A stretch of 39,090 nt of DNA from Rhizobiales bacterium 65-9 (GCA_001899525.1 MKVY01000045.1:73622-112711); one strand, 5' to 3'. Counted from the stretch's first letter, positions 21,599-30,495 are shown. The notes: a model not told the origin generated them from the sequence alone. Translations and numbers: made by a program.

Positions 21599-22581
21599 TA
21601 GGATGGCCTCCCGTCGGTGCGGACGATCCTGACGGTCTGCTGCTTGTCGCCCGCGCCAAGGCGCAGCTCGGCCGCGCCGAACAGGCGATCGACGATCAGG
21701 ATGTGTTGATAGATGCGGTTGTTGGCGATCTGGGCTTCGCCTTGCGGGCCGATGACGACGAGCGGCGGCATCTCGCCCTGGACGATGCCACGCGGGAATT
21801 CGACATAGACGTGACGGCCATCGTCATAGACGGCGATCGGCTTCCACGGCGGATTGCCGGAGTCGGTCTGAGCGTAGCGATAATTGCGGGCGGCCACGGC
21901 CGGAATGACCGGCGTGGCCGGAACGCTCTGGCGCTGGCTGGCCGGCGGCTGCGGATAGGCCCAGGCGACCGACGGCATGTAGGGCTTCTCGCCGGAGCGC
22001 AGCTCGATCATGTAGGTCCGCCTGTCGGTCGTCACGATCAGGTTGGTGGTGATGTCGGGCCGGCTCGGCTTGACGAGGATATGGACGCGGCGCGTGACGC
22101 CGGACCCGCTCTCGGTATCGCCGATGATCCAGCGCGCCGTGTCGCCGGCCGCGATCGGTCCCGCGCCGGTGAGGCTTTCGCCCGGCTCCAGCGCGATGTC
22201 GGTGATCTGGCCGGGAACGGCATAGACCTGATAGAGCGCGCCTTCCGACCACGGGTAGATCTGGATGGCGTTGTAATAGCCCTCGCGGCGCGGCTGCACG
22301 CGGGCGGCGGCATTGGCGTTCTCGACGCGGCCGGTCGGGGTGCCCGCGGTCTCGCCGCCGCGTGCGACCGTCCAGGCCGGCGGGATCAGCACCGGCTTCG
22401 GCCGCTCGTCGATGACGGCGGCGGGAATGGCCGGCAAAGGCGGCACGCTGGCGTCGTAGCTGATCGCCGGAGGCTTGGTCATGCTGGCGCAGCCCGCGAG
22501 CGCCGTCGCGGACAGCATCAGCGCAACGCTCACGGATCTACGGAAAGCCGGAAGGACGGCGATACGGATTGCCGGCTTCAT
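21598..22581 (-). CDS. trbG: TrbG, VirB9-like conjugal transfer lipoprotein
   Basis: A 327-residue protein started at the ATG at 22581, which overlaps the trbF stop (ATGA). The signal sequence ends in a lipobox, 'SATALAGC', so the mature protein is probably anchored to the outer membrane through that Cys. A Pro-rich linker leads to the VirB9/CagX domain ('VYAVPGQITDIALEPGESLTG', 'RWIIGDTESGSG', 'VHILVKPSRPDITTNLIVTT', 'YVEFPRGI'). VirB9-type proteins form the outer layer of the conjugation core complex with the VirB10-like TrbI. An upstream in-frame extension exists but lies inside trbF. Confidence 0.92.
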   Translation of the reverse strand: MKPAIRIAVLPAFRRSVSVALMLSATALAGCASMTKPPAISYDASVPPLPAIPAAVIDERPKPVLIPPAWTVARGGETAGTPTGRVENANAAARVQPRREGYYNAIQIYPWSEGALYQVYAVPGQITDIALEPGESLTGAGPIAAGDTARWIIGDTESGSGVTRRVHILVKPSRPDITTNLIVTTDRRTYMIELRSGEKPYMPSVAWAYPQPPASQRQSVPATPVIPAVAARNYRYAQTDSGNPPWKPIAVYDDGRHVYVEFPRGIVQGEMPPLVVIGPQGEAQIANNRIYQHILIVDRLFGAAELRLGAGDKQQTVRIVRTDGRPS

Positions 22582-23267
22582 TGGCCCATCTCCCGCGACC
22601 AGTTGATGGCGTTGACGTAGATGCCGAGCGGATTGGCCTTCAGCCGCTCGGCGTCGCGCGGCGGCTGAAGCGCGATCGTCAGGATCGCGGTCCAGCGCTG
22701 GGTCGAGGCGAGCACGCCGTTCTCGAATTGCCGTTCGGTCCAGGCGACGCGGAAGCTGTCCGGTGAAGCGCGGATGACGCTGGAGACGTCGACGGCGATC
22801 TGCTGCTTGCCGACCTTGGTGAAGGGGTCGTTGGTGCGGGCATAGTCGTTGAGCGCGCCCGCGCCGCGATCCGTCGTCCATTCATAGGCGCGAAGCCAGT
22901 TCTGGCGGACGATGATCGGATCGGCCGGGATCGAGCGTACCTGCTCGATGAAGCGGGCGAGATGCCATGCGATCTGCGGATCGGTCGGGCGATAGTCGGC
23001 GCTGGCCGGCGCAATGCTCTGCGCCTGGCCGAGCTTGTCGACCTGGACCACCCACGGCACGACGGTCCCGCGCGCCGACTGGATCACGAGCGCGCCGGCG
23101 AAGCCTGCCGAGAGGATCAGCGCGCCGAAGGCCATGTAGCGCCAGTTCTTCGCCTGCACGCGGGCCGAGCCGATACGGTCGTCCCAGACCTGCGCGGCCT
23201 TCTGGTATGGCGTCTCGGGTTCGGGCGTCTTGCCGTAATGCACGGCGGGCCTTTTGAAGATGTTCAT
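22578..23267 (-). CDS. trbF: TrbF, VirB8-like conjugal transfer protein
   Basis: A 229-residue protein started at the ATG at 23267, overlapping the trbL stop (ATGA). A cytoplasmic N terminus ('RPAVHYGKTPEPETPYQKAA') precedes one membrane helix (about residues 45-66) and a periplasmic VirB8-like domain, including 'VPWVVQVDKLGQAQ', 'YEWTTDRGAGALNDYART' and 'NPLGIYVNAINWSRE'. VirB8-type proteins are bitopic assembly factors for the inner-membrane platform of the type IV secretion system. The terminal 'NPLGIYV..I.WSRE' is strongly conserved in TrbF. Confidence 0.92.
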   Translation of the reverse strand: MNIFKRPAVHYGKTPEPETPYQKAAQVWDDRIGSARVQAKNWRYMAFGALILSAGFAGALVIQSARGTVVPWVVQVDKLGQAQSIAPASADYRPTDPQIAWHLARFIEQVRSIPADPIIVRQNWLRAYEWTTDRGAGALNDYARTNDPFTKVGKQQIAVDVSSVIRASPDSFRVAWTERQFENGVLASTQRWTAILTIALQPPRDAERLKANPLGIYVNAINWSREMGQ

Positions 23268-24625
23268 GAGCGGTCGCTTTCGGAAAGGTTGATGGAAGAG
23301 CCGGAGCCGTGGCTGTCGCCGGACTTGACGGCATGGGCGGCGGCGCTGACGCCGTGAGAAAGGTGCTGGCTGCGCTTCATGCGCTTGGCCCAATCGGGAG
23401 CGCCGCCCGCCATGGCTATCGGCGTGGATGCGGCCTCGGCGGCTTCACCGCCGACCGTTCCCATGGTCGAGGAGCCGCCGGTCGCACTGAGCCCGGCCTT
23501 GGCGCCATCGGAGAAGCTGGATTTCATGCTCTCGGAGGCGCGGGCCACGGCGCGCTTCAGCGGCGAGACGGCGGCCGAGCCTGCGGCACGGGCAACGCCG
23601 CCCATGCCGGAGGCAACGCCTGCCGCACCGGACTGCCCCAGGGAGCCGAGCGAATAGGCGGCCGATGCCCCGCCTGCCGCGGTGGCGCCGCCGCGTGCCA
23701 CGGCAGCGCCGCCGGAGAACGCCGCCGATCCGCCTTTGAGGGCGAGACCCGCGGCACCGCCTGCCGCAAGGGCTGCGCCGCCCACGGCAAGGCCGGTGCC
23801 GATGGCTGCGCCCGCGCCGAGCTGGGGACCGCCGGAGACGAGGCCGTTGGCGATGCCGGGGCCGAAGATGCCGAGGCCGAGCAACGAGAGAGCGGCGAGC
23901 ACGATCGCCATGGCGTCGTCGACGGTCGGCGTCGTGCCGCCGAAGCCCTTGGTGAACTCGCCGAAGAGCGTCGAGCCGATGCCGATGATGACGGCGAGCA
24001 CCAGAACCTTGATGCCGCTGGAAATGACGTTGCCCAGCACGCGCTCGGCCATGAAGGCGGTCTTGCCGAAGAGACCGAAGGGAATGAGGACGAAACCGGC
24101 GAGCGTCGACAGCTTGAACTCGATCAGGGTGACGAAGAGCTGGATCGCCAGGATGAAGAAGGCGAGGATCACGAGCGCCCAGGCAAACAGCAGGCACACG
24201 ATCTGGATCAGGTTCTCGAACACCGAGATCCAGCCCATCAGCGGCGAGATCGCCTCCAAGAGCGGCCGGGCGGCATCGAGGCCGGTCTGTGCGACCTTGC
24301 CGGGGCGCATCAGGTCGGCGGTCGAAAAGCCCGTGCCCGATGCTTTGAGACCGAGGCCAGCGAAGCTGTCAAAGACGATCTTGGCGAGGTTGTTCCAGTT
24401 ACCGATCAGATAGGCGAAGACGCCAACGAACAGCGTCTTCTTGACCAGGCGCGCGATGATGTCGTCATCGCCAGCCCAGCTCCAGAAGAGCGCGGCGAGC
24501 GTCACGTCGATCACGATCAGCGTGGTCGCGATGAACGCCACTTCGCCGGAGAGAAGGCCGAAGCCGCTGTCGATGTATTTGGTGAATACGCCGAGGAAAT
24601 TGTCGATGACGCCTGCGCCGCCCAT
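23264..24625 (-). CDS. trbL: TrbL, VirB6-like polytopic transfer protein
   Basis: A 453-residue protein. The N-terminal two thirds has about six to seven membrane helices (about residues 25-290), with the family-typical 'FLGVFTKYIDSGFGLLSGEV' opening and 'PTVDDAMAIVLAALSLLGLGIFGP'. The C-terminal third is a long Ala/Gly/Ser-rich, low-complexity stretch ending in a hydrophilic tail with His and Ser. VirB6-type proteins line the inner-membrane channel and take part in substrate passage. The start at 24625 is preceded by AGGGC, three bases after the trbK stop. Confidence 0.9.
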   Translation of the reverse strand: MGGAGVIDNFLGVFTKYIDSGFGLLSGEVAFIATTLIVIDVTLAALFWSWAGDDDIIARLVKKTLFVGVFAYLIGNWNNLAKIVFDSFAGLGLKASGTGFSTADLMRPGKVAQTGLDAARPLLEAISPLMGWISVFENLIQIVCLLFAWALVILAFFILAIQLFVTLIEFKLSTLAGFVLIPFGLFGKTAFMAERVLGNVISSGIKVLVLAVIIGIGSTLFGEFTKGFGGTTPTVDDAMAIVLAALSLLGLGIFGPGIANGLVSGGPQLGAGAAIGTGLAVGGAALAAGGAAGLALKGGSAAFSGGAAVARGGATAAGGASAAYSLGSLGQSGAAGVASGMGGVARAAGSAAVSPLKRAVARASESMKSSFSDGAKAGLSATGGSSTMGTVGGEAAEAASTPIAMAGGAPDWAKRMKRSQHLSHGVSAAAHAVKSGDSHGSGSSINLSESDRS

Positions 24626-24628
24626 GGC

Positions 24629-24925
24629 TCACTGCCCTTCCGTGCTGGCGGACGCCGCCGGTGCGACCGGCGCCGGCGCGTGGCCGAGAAAGCGGTCGCG
24701 GGTTTCGGCCCAGACGCGCAGGCATTCGGGATCGCTTGCTGCCTGTTGACCAAGTTGCTGGCACCGGCGCTGGCTCTCGCGCAGCGGATCACCTTCGCGC
24801 TGTTGCTGACGCGCCGACGGCGATGCCAGCGCGTCCTGCTTGCGGGTCATTTCGATCGCGGTTGCCGTGACGGCGACCGCGACGAATACGATAGCGCCCA
24901 GCCGGGCCAGCATCTTGCCGTCCAT
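24629..24925 (-). CDS. TrbK-alt, putative entry exclusion protein
   Basis: A 98-residue protein with one N-terminal membrane helix (about residues 7-25), then a hydrophilic helical region with two cysteines ('RRCQQLGQQAASDPECLRVWAE') and an Ala/Pro tail. Size, the two-Cys pattern and position between trbJ and trbL match the family annotated as TrbK-alt in alphaproteobacterial elements. A strong Shine-Dalgarno (AAGGAGGAAG) supports the start at 24925. Entry exclusion proteins keep a cell that already carries the element from being a recipient again. This function is inferred for the alternative family from its place, not demonstrated here. Confidence 0.78.
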   Translation of the reverse strand: MDGKMLARLGAIVFVAVAVTATAIEMTRKQDALASPSARQQQREGDPLRESQRRCQQLGQQAASDPECLRVWAETRDRFLGHAPAPVAPAASASTEGQ

Positions 24926-24945
24926 GAGCTTCCTCCTTTCCGGCC

Positions 24946-25713
24946 TTATTTGCCGCTGTTGAACATCTGGGCGTTGCCGGGCTGGTAGCCCGAGCTCGGC
25001 GTCAGGAAGCGGCGACGCTGCTCGCGGCCCTGTTCGGCCGCCGCGGTGCGTTCGGCCTCGGTGAGCGCGCTGGCCCGGCCGTTGGAGGCGAGCAGCGCCA
25101 CGAGATCGGAGAGCTGCTGCGATTGCAGGGCGAGGATCTGATTGCCGGCCTGCGTCGCCTGAAGCGCGCCGGTCGCACCCTGGCTCTGGCTGACCAGCGC
25201 CGACATCTGCGTGCGGTTGGTGTCGATGTTGGAGACGACGCCGGCCTGTACCCGCATCGCGTCCTGAAGCCCGCCAACGGTGTTCTGCCAGCGCGAACGG
25301 GCGTCGGCGACCATCTGCTTGTCGGTCGTCGACATCGAGACGTTGCCGTATTTCTGGGTGAACATCTGGTCGATCTGCTGGACGTTGAACGCGATGCCCT
25401 GGGCTTGGCTGAGAAGCTGCTGGGTGCGCTGCACGTTCTGCTGCAAGGTCTGGAGCGCCGAGTAAGGCAGGCTCGCCAGGTTCTTCGCCTGGTTGATGAG
25501 CATCTGCGCTTCATTCTGGAGCGAGGTGATCTGGTTGGTGATCTGCTCCAGCGTGCGCGCGGCCGTCAGCACGTTCTGGGCGTAATTGCTCGGATCGAAG
25601 ACGATGATCGCGTGGGCGGGCGTCGCCACCATCGGGGAGAGCGCGACCGGGGTTGCCGCCAGCATGGTCGCGGCGAGCGCCATGGCGCGCGAGCGGATAC
25701 GAAGGGTAAGCAT
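24946..25713 (-). CDS. trbJ: TrbJ, VirB5-like conjugal transfer protein
   Basis: A 255-residue protein started at the ATG at 25713 with AAGGAG nine bases upstream. A signal peptide (probable cleavage after 'PAHA') is followed by the highly conserved TrbJ start 'IIVFDPSNYAQNVLTAARTL'. The remainder is almost entirely helical and Gln-rich, with coiled-coil character ('EQITNQITSLQNEAQMLINQ', 'LQTLQQNVQRTQQLLSQAQG'). VirB5-type proteins sit at the pilus tip or base in the periplasm and help with pilus assembly and cell contact. The start is two bases after the trbE stop. Confidence 0.92.
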   Translation of the reverse strand: MLTLRIRSRAMALAATMLAATPVALSPMVATPAHAIIVFDPSNYAQNVLTAARTLEQITNQITSLQNEAQMLINQAKNLASLPYSALQTLQQNVQRTQQLLSQAQGIAFNVQQIDQMFTQKYGNVSMSTTDKQMVADARSRWQNTVGGLQDAMRVQAGVVSNIDTNRTQMSALVSQSQGATGALQATQAGNQILALQSQQLSDLVALLASNGRASALTEAERTAAAEQGREQRRRFLTPSSGYQPGNAQMFNSGK

Positions 25714-25715
25714 AG

Positions 25716-28160
25716 TCAGGACTCCTTTGCTGCTTGGGGGAACGAGAACGTCGGGATGAGATCGGCGGCCCAGCCGACGTCGCGGGCGCGCAGCCACGCG
25801 GCGAGGAAGCCGTCGCGGCCGTGCTCGGCGACGAGGTTGGCGATCAGGGTCTGGTCGGACTTGGAGGATGCGGCGCAGAGCGCGAGGCCGACTTCGGACA
25901 GGCCCAGCTCGAACAGGCGGTTGCCGCGCCGCGACTGGCAGTAATAGTCGCGCTTAGGGACGGCGCGCGCGAGGATTTCGATCTGCCGGTCGTTGAGGCC
26001 GAAGCGCCGATAGATGGCCGTGATCTGCGGCTCGATCGCACGCTCGTTCGGGAGCAAGAGCCGCGTCGGGCAGCTTTCGATGATGGCCGGCGCGATGCTG
26101 GAATTGTCGATGTCGCTGAGCGACTGCGTGGCGAAGATGACCGATGCGTTCTTCTTGCGCAGCGTCTTCAGCCATTCGCGGAGCTGGCCCGCGAACCCTT
26201 CATCGTCCAGCGCCAGCCAGCCCTCGTCGATGATGAGCAAGGTCGGTCGCCCGTCGAGTCGGTCGCCGATGCGGTGGAAGAGATAGGAAAGCACCGCGGG
26301 CGCTGCCCCCGTGCCGACCAGGCCCTCGATCTCGAACGCCTGCACAGCGGCCGAGCCGAGATGTTCGGCTTCGGCGTCGAGCAGCCGGCCATAGGCCCCG
26401 CCGACGCAGAACGGACGGAGTGCCTGCTTCAGATCGTTGGACTGAAGCAGCACCGACAGGCCGGTGATGGTGCGTTCCCCGATCGGCGCGGAGGCCAGCG
26501 AGGTCAGCGCGGTCCAGATGTGCTCCTTCACCTCGGGCGTGATCTGGATCGCTTCGCGCGTCAGGATGGCGACGATCCAGTCGGCGGCCCAGGCGCGCTC
26601 ATAGGTATTGTCGATGCGCGCGAGCGGCTGAAGCGAGACGGAGAAGTCGTCACCCTCGGTCAGCCCGCCGCCGAGATCGTGCCAGTCACCGCCCATGGCG
26701 AGCGCGGCGGCGCGGATGCTGCCCCCGAAATCGAAGGCGAAGACCTGAGAGTTGGCATAGCGCCGGAACTGCAAGGCCATGAGGGCGAGCAGCACGGACT
26801 TGCCCGCGCCTGTCGGCCCGACGACGAGCGTGTGGCCAACGTCTCCGACATGGAGGCTCAACCGGAACGGCGTCGAGCCTTCGGTCTTGCCGTAAAGCAA
26901 GGGGGGGCTACCTAAATGCTCGTCCCGTTCCGGCCCAGCCCACACCGCCGAAAGCGGGATCATGTGGGCGAGATTCAAAGTGCTGATCGGGGGCTGGCGC
27001 ACGTTGGCGTAGGCGTGGCCGGGCAAAGAGCCGAGCCATGCGTCCACCGCGTTGACGGTCTCGACCATGGCCGTGAAGTCGCGGCCCTGGATGACCTTCT
27101 CGACAAGGCGCAGTTTTTCGTCGGCAAGACGCGGATCGGCGTCCCACACCACGATCGTCGCGGTGACATAGGCCATGCCGGCGACATCGGCGCCCAGCTC
27201 CTGCAAGGCCATATCGGCGTCGGCCGCCTTGTTGGACGCATCGGTATCGACCAGCGCCGACGCCTCGTTCGTCAGGACTTCCTTGAGGATCGCGGCGATC
27301 GACTTGCGCTTGGCGAACCATTGGCGGCGGATTTTGGTCAGCAGCTTGGTCGCGTCGGTCTTGTCGAGCAGGATCGCGCGGGTCGACCAGCGGTAGGGGA
27401 AAGCGAGCCGGTTGAGATCGTCGAGCAGGCCGGGCGTCGTCGCGGTCGGAAAGCCGATGATGGTGAGGACCCGCAGATGCTCGCTGCCAAGGCGCGGTTC
27501 GAGCCCGCCGGTCAGCGGCTGATCGGCGAGCAGCGCATCGAGATAGACCGGCGTTTCCGGCACGCGGACGCGGTGGCGTTTCGTGGAAACCGTCGAATGG
27601 AGATAGGTCAGCGTCTCGGTATCGTCGAGCCAGCCGCATTCGGGCATGAAGCCGTCGAGCAGCGCCAGCACGCGGTCGGTGCGGTCGATGAAGCCGCGCA
27701 TCACCTCATGGGGATCGACGCCGGTTTGCTCGCGGCCCTCGTATAGCCATGTCTCGGCCCGGGCGGCGTCCTCGGCGGGCGGCAGATAGAGGATGGTCAG
27801 GAAATAGTCCGACACGAAATGGATGCCGGCTTCCTCGAAATCGGCCTTGCGTTCCTCTTCCACCAGGCCGGACGCAGCATCGGGGAACGGGCTGTCGGGA
27901 TAAGTCGCGGCCTCGCTGCGCTGCGCCTCGACGAAAATGCTCCAGCCGGAGCCGAGCCGGCGGAAGGCGTTGTTGATGCGGCCGGCGACCGCGACCAGCT
28001 CGGCGGCGACGGCGCTATCGAGATCGGGGCCACGGAAGCGCGCCGTGCGCTGGAACGAGCCGTCCTTGTTCACGATGACGCCGGGGCCGACGAGCGCGGC
28101 CCAGGGCAGGAAGTCGGCAAGGCGGGCTGCGGCGCGGCGATATTCTCTGAGATTCATCAT
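25716..28160 (-). CDS. trbE: TrbE, VirB4-like conjugal transfer ATPase
   Basis: An 814-residue cytoplasmic ATPase, the largest gene of the operon. The CagE/TrbE/VirB4 N-terminal domain spans about residues 180-390. The C-terminal ATPase domain has Walker A GPTGAGKS at residues 448-455 and a Walker B-like 'PTLLIIDEGWLAL', followed by 'FATQSLSDI' and 'LLLPNERA'. VirB4-type ATPases power assembly of the pilus and secretion channel. The start is one of two adjacent ATGs after GGGAGG. All catalytic motifs appear intact. Confidence 0.93.
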   Translation of the reverse strand: MMNLREYRRAAARLADFLPWAALVGPGVIVNKDGSFQRTARFRGPDLDSAVAAELVAVAGRINNAFRRLGSGWSIFVEAQRSEAATYPDSPFPDAASGLVEEERKADFEEAGIHFVSDYFLTILYLPPAEDAARAETWLYEGREQTGVDPHEVMRGFIDRTDRVLALLDGFMPECGWLDDTETLTYLHSTVSTKRHRVRVPETPVYLDALLADQPLTGGLEPRLGSEHLRVLTIIGFPTATTPGLLDDLNRLAFPYRWSTRAILLDKTDATKLLTKIRRQWFAKRKSIAAILKEVLTNEASALVDTDASNKAADADMALQELGADVAGMAYVTATIVVWDADPRLADEKLRLVEKVIQGRDFTAMVETVNAVDAWLGSLPGHAYANVRQPPISTLNLAHMIPLSAVWAGPERDEHLGSPPLLYGKTEGSTPFRLSLHVGDVGHTLVVGPTGAGKSVLLALMALQFRRYANSQVFAFDFGGSIRAAALAMGGDWHDLGGGLTEGDDFSVSLQPLARIDNTYERAWAADWIVAILTREAIQITPEVKEHIWTALTSLASAPIGERTITGLSVLLQSNDLKQALRPFCVGGAYGRLLDAEAEHLGSAAVQAFEIEGLVGTGAAPAVLSYLFHRIGDRLDGRPTLLIIDEGWLALDDEGFAGQLREWLKTLRKKNASVIFATQSLSDIDNSSIAPAIIESCPTRLLLPNERAIEPQITAIYRRFGLNDRQIEILARAVPKRDYYCQSRRGNRLFELGLSEVGLALCAASSKSDQTLIANLVAEHGRDGFLAAWLRARDVGWAADLIPTFSFPQAAKES

Positions 28161-28174
28161 GGGCGTCGCCTCCC

Positions 28175-28453
28175 TCAGACCGCGAGAAAGGCCGGGACGC
28201 GCAGATGGCGTCGGCCGACTTCCACGAATTGCGGATCGCGCTTGGCCGCCCAGACCGCCGCGACATGGCCGATGGCCCAGATCGCGAGGCCGACCAGCCA
28301 GAGGCGCAGTCCGAGGCCCACGGCTCCGGCCAGCGTCCCGTTGAGGATCGCGATGGAACGGGGCGCACCGCCGAGCAGGATGTGCTCGGTCAGTGCGCGG
28401 TGAACCGGGACGGTGAACCCCGGCACATCCAGTTGCTCAAAGGCGACGGCCAT
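28175..28453 (-). CDS. trbD: TrbD, VirB3-like conjugal transfer protein
   Basis: A 92-residue protein started at the ATG at 28453, which shares a base with the trbC stop (TGATG). The opening 'GFTVPVHRALTEHILLGGAPRS' and the following pair of hydrophobic segments (about residues 32-62) are typical of TrbD/VirB3. VirB3-type proteins are small inner-membrane subunits that associate with the VirB4 ATPase, encoded next. Confidence 0.9.
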   Translation of the reverse strand: MAVAFEQLDVPGFTVPVHRALTEHILLGGAPRSIAILNGTLAGAVGLGLRLWLVGLAIWAIGHVAAVWAAKRDPQFVEVGRRHLRVPAFLAV

Positions 28454-28785
28454 CAGACCAGCGCCCCGCCGCCGAAGCTGAAGAAGCTCAGGAAGAACGA
28501 GCTGGCGGCGAAGGCGATCGACAGGCCGAACACGATCTGGATCAGCTTGCGAAAGCCGCCCGACGTGTCGCCGAAGGCGAGCGCCAGGCCTGTCGCGATG
28601 ATGATGATGACCGCGACGATCTTGGCCACGGGGCCTTCGATCGACTGGAGGATTTTCTGGAGCGGCGCTTCCCACGGCATCGAGGAGCCGGAGGCGTGGG
28701 CGGCGGGCGCCAGGACGAGATTGACGTAAGCGACGGCGGCGGCGGTCGCGACGGTGCGACGGACGCGCATGGGGATGCGGATCAT
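28453..28785 (-). CDS. trbC: TrbC, VirB2-like pilin
   Basis: A 110-residue prepilin. A long basic signal region ([10 protein letters not shown], hydrophobic stretch, cleavage near 'PAAHA') precedes a mature part with two hydrophobic helices ('VAKIVAVIIIIATGLALAFG' and 'IQIVFGLSIAFAASSFFLSF') joined by a short loop with Gly-Gly. In RP4 the TrbC pilin is trimmed and then cyclised by the TraF peptidase. A TraF homologue is encoded at 36435-36980, so the same maturation is likely. The start overlaps the trbB stop (ATGA). Confidence 0.9.
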   Translation of the reverse strand: MIRIPMRVRRTVATAAAVAYVNLVLAPAAHASGSSMPWEAPLQKILQSIEGPVAKIVAVIIIIATGLALAFGDTSGGFRKLIQIVFGLSIAFAASSFFLSFFSFGGGALV

Positions 28786-29765
28786 GAAGGTTCTCCAGGT
28801 TGGTCAAGGGTTGCGGGGCTGATGCGGTAGTCCCCGTCCGGGCCGAGCCCTTCGACACGGGCGAGTTCGGCGAGCCGGCGCGCGGAGCCGCGCCCGGATA
28901 GGACGGCCACGAGGTCGATCGTCTCGGCGATCAGGGCGCGCGGGACGGTGACGACGGCTTCCTGGATGAGCTGTTCGAGGCGGCGCAGCGCGCCGATGCC
29001 GGTCCCGGCGTGGATGGTGCCGACGCCGCCCGGATGTCCGGTGCCCCAGGCTTTGAGGAGGTCGAGCGCTTCGGAGCCGCGCACCTCGCCGATGGGGATG
29101 CGGTCGGGGCGCAGACGGAGCGAGGAGCGGACGAGATCGGAAAGCGTGGCGACGCCTTCCTTGGTGCGCATCGACACCAGATTGGGCGCGGCGCATTGCA
29201 GCTCGCGCGTGTCCTCGATGATGACGACGCGATCCTGCGTCTTCGCCACTTCGGCGAGCAGCGCATTGGTCAGCGTGGTCTTGCCGGTCGAAGTGCCGCC
29301 CGCGACGAGGATGTTGGCGCGCGATGCGACGGCCGCGCGCAGGGTCGCGGCCTGGTCGGCGGTCATGATCCCGACATTGACGTAATCGTCGAGCGTGAAG
29401 ACAGCGACGGCGGGCTTGCGGATGGCGAAGGCCGGTGCGGCGACGACGGGCGGAAGAAGCCCCTCGAACCGTTCTCCCGTTTCGGGCAGCTCGGCCGAGA
29501 CACGCGGGGACCGGGCGTGAACCTCCGCGCCGACATGGTGGGCGACCAGACGCACGATGCGTTCGCCGTCAGCGGCCGACAGCCGCTCGCCCGTATCGGC
29601 CAGACCTTCGGAAAGCCGATCCACCCAGATGCGGCCATCCGGGTTCAACATCACTTCGACGATGCTTACGTCTTCGAGGAACCGCGAAATGGCGGGACCG
29701 AGCGCGGTGCGCAGCATCCGCGCGCCGCGCTGGATCGCCTCCGGTTTCTGATGAGAAGTGGTCAT
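28782..29765 (-). CDS. trbB: TrbB, VirB11-like conjugal transfer ATPase
   Basis: A 327-residue hexameric secretion ATPase of the VirB11/GspE class. The N-terminal domain holds '[18 protein letters not shown]' and '[20 protein letters not shown]'. Walker A GGTSTGKT is at residues 156-163, followed by the Asp box '[12 protein letters not shown]', a Walker B region '[12 protein letters not shown]' and the His box '[11 protein letters not shown]'. It is the first gene of the trb operon. VirB11-type ATPases work at the inner face of the channel and switch between pilus assembly and DNA transport. The leader upstream is short because a terminator ends only about 50 bases before the start. Confidence 0.93.
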   Translation of the reverse strand: MTTSHQKPEAIQRGARMLRTALGPAISRFLEDVSIVEVMLNPDGRIWVDRLSEGLADTGERLSAADGERIVRLVAHHVGAEVHARSPRVSAELPETGERFEGLLPPVVAAPAFAIRKPAVAVFTLDDYVNVGIMTADQAATLRAAVASRANILVAGGTSTGKTTLTNALLAEVAKTQDRVVIIEDTRELQCAAPNLVSMRTKEGVATLSDLVRSSLRLRPDRIPIGEVRGSEALDLLKAWGTGHPGGVGTIHAGTGIGALRRLEQLIQEAVVTVPRALIAETIDLVAVLSGRGSARRLAELARVEGLGPDGDYRISPATLDQPGEPS

Positions 29766-29816
29766 GTCGGCCCCGTTTCCTCACGAGGCGCCACAGACAG
29801 TCCCCGGAATGGGGTC
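29766..29816 (-). promoter_or_regulatory. Short leader of the trb operon
   Basis: Only 51 bases separate trbB from the terminator upstream. A small inverted element (CCCC, 5-base loop, GGGG) lies at about 29801-29813. No convincing -35/-10 pair fits wholly inside, so either the promoter overlaps the terminator or transcripts read through it. Confidence 0.3.
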
Positions 29817-29840
29817 GATTAAAAGAGCCCGAAATCGGGC
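29817..29840 (-). terminator. Rho-independent terminator upstream of trbB
   Basis: Read on the minus strand, the stem GCCCGA / TCGGGC (29827-29840, two-base loop, extendable in effect by breathing) is followed by TCTTTTAA. This is the layout of an intrinsic terminator for transcripts coming from the vapBC/traG side. It would separate those genes from the trb operon unless read through. The very short loop lowers certainty. Confidence 0.5.
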
Positions 29841-29953
29841 CGGTTCAACAAGTATCGGTCGTAGTAGTAGTGTGGCGTGAAAATACAGGAGAACGGCGGT
29901 GAGGCCATGATCTTGTTGTCGTCGTGATCCTCACCAGATGACGCGCGCGATCG

Positions 29954-30010
29954 TCACGGCTCCGAGTCGGAGACGTCTTTGGGGATCTCCTGTCGCGGCT
30001 TCGGCCCCTG
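29954..30010 (-). pseudogene. Remnant of an RHH/CopG protein C-terminal end
   Basis: Read on the minus strand this gives 'QGPKPRQEIPKDVSDSEP' and a stop. It matches 'KGPKLRQEIPEDIDSVK' at the C terminus of the intact RHH protein at 30813-31259; 26 of 29 bases agree (29982-30010 versus 30859-30887). The rest of the gene copy is absent. The piece lies directly downstream of vapC and shows that the region was rearranged. Confidence 0.6.
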
Positions 30011-30087
30011 TTGGGAGTGCGCGTCAGCGACCTACGCTTACTGGAATTTGCTCTGCTGGTGAGTGAGCGGCGTTATTGCCGCGAGCG

Positions 30088-30495
30088 TCAATCCCTGGTC
30101 CAGTCTTCCAGTCGCAATCCGGCAACGCGCTCGAATTCTGCGGTATTGTTGGTGACGAGCGGCAGGCCGCGCGCCAGCGCCTGGCCGGCGATCAGGAGAT
30201 CATAGGGACCGATCGGTGTGCCGCGCCGTGCAAGCGCCGCCCGGATTTCTCCGGCGGCTCGCGCGTCCTCGCGATCAAGATCGAGGATTTCGAGATCGGT
30301 AAAGAGAAGGCGAAGCGTCTCCAGATTGAACTCCACCTTCTGGCTGCGATAGGCGCCGAAATAGAGTTCATGGGCGACGATGGAACAGACCGCGAGCGCG
30401 CCGGGTTCGGCGGCTTCGACCCGGCGCAGGAGAGGCTCCGAACGACGTGTGACCAACGCGATGACGGCGTTGGTGTCGAGAAGCCATTTCGTCAT
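30088..30495 (-). CDS. vapC: VapC-type PIN-domain ribonuclease toxin
   Basis: A 135-residue PIN-domain protein. The acidic catalytic residues are all present: D7 (LLDTNAV), E43 (AHELYF) and D99 ('PIGPYDLLIAGQA'), plus the C-terminal 'LVTNNTAEF'. VapC toxins cut specific RNAs, often initiator tRNA or rRNA, when freed from VapB. The start overlaps the vapB stop (ATGA), so the pair is co-translated. It sits between the RHH gene and the trb operon and probably stabilises the element by post-segregational killing. Confidence 0.92.
   Translation of the reverse strand: MTKWLLDTNAVIALVTRRSEPLLRRVEAAEPGALAVCSIVAHELYFGAYRSQKVEFNLETLRLLFTDLEILDLDREDARAAGEIRAALARRGTPIGPYDLLIAGQALARGLPLVTNNTAEFERVAGLRLEDWTRD

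Noticed and set aside
23309-24988. 559-codon plus-strand frame opposite trbL
   Set aside because: Reads the low-complexity Ala/Gly part of trbL backwards; composition is repetitive and no domain is seen.
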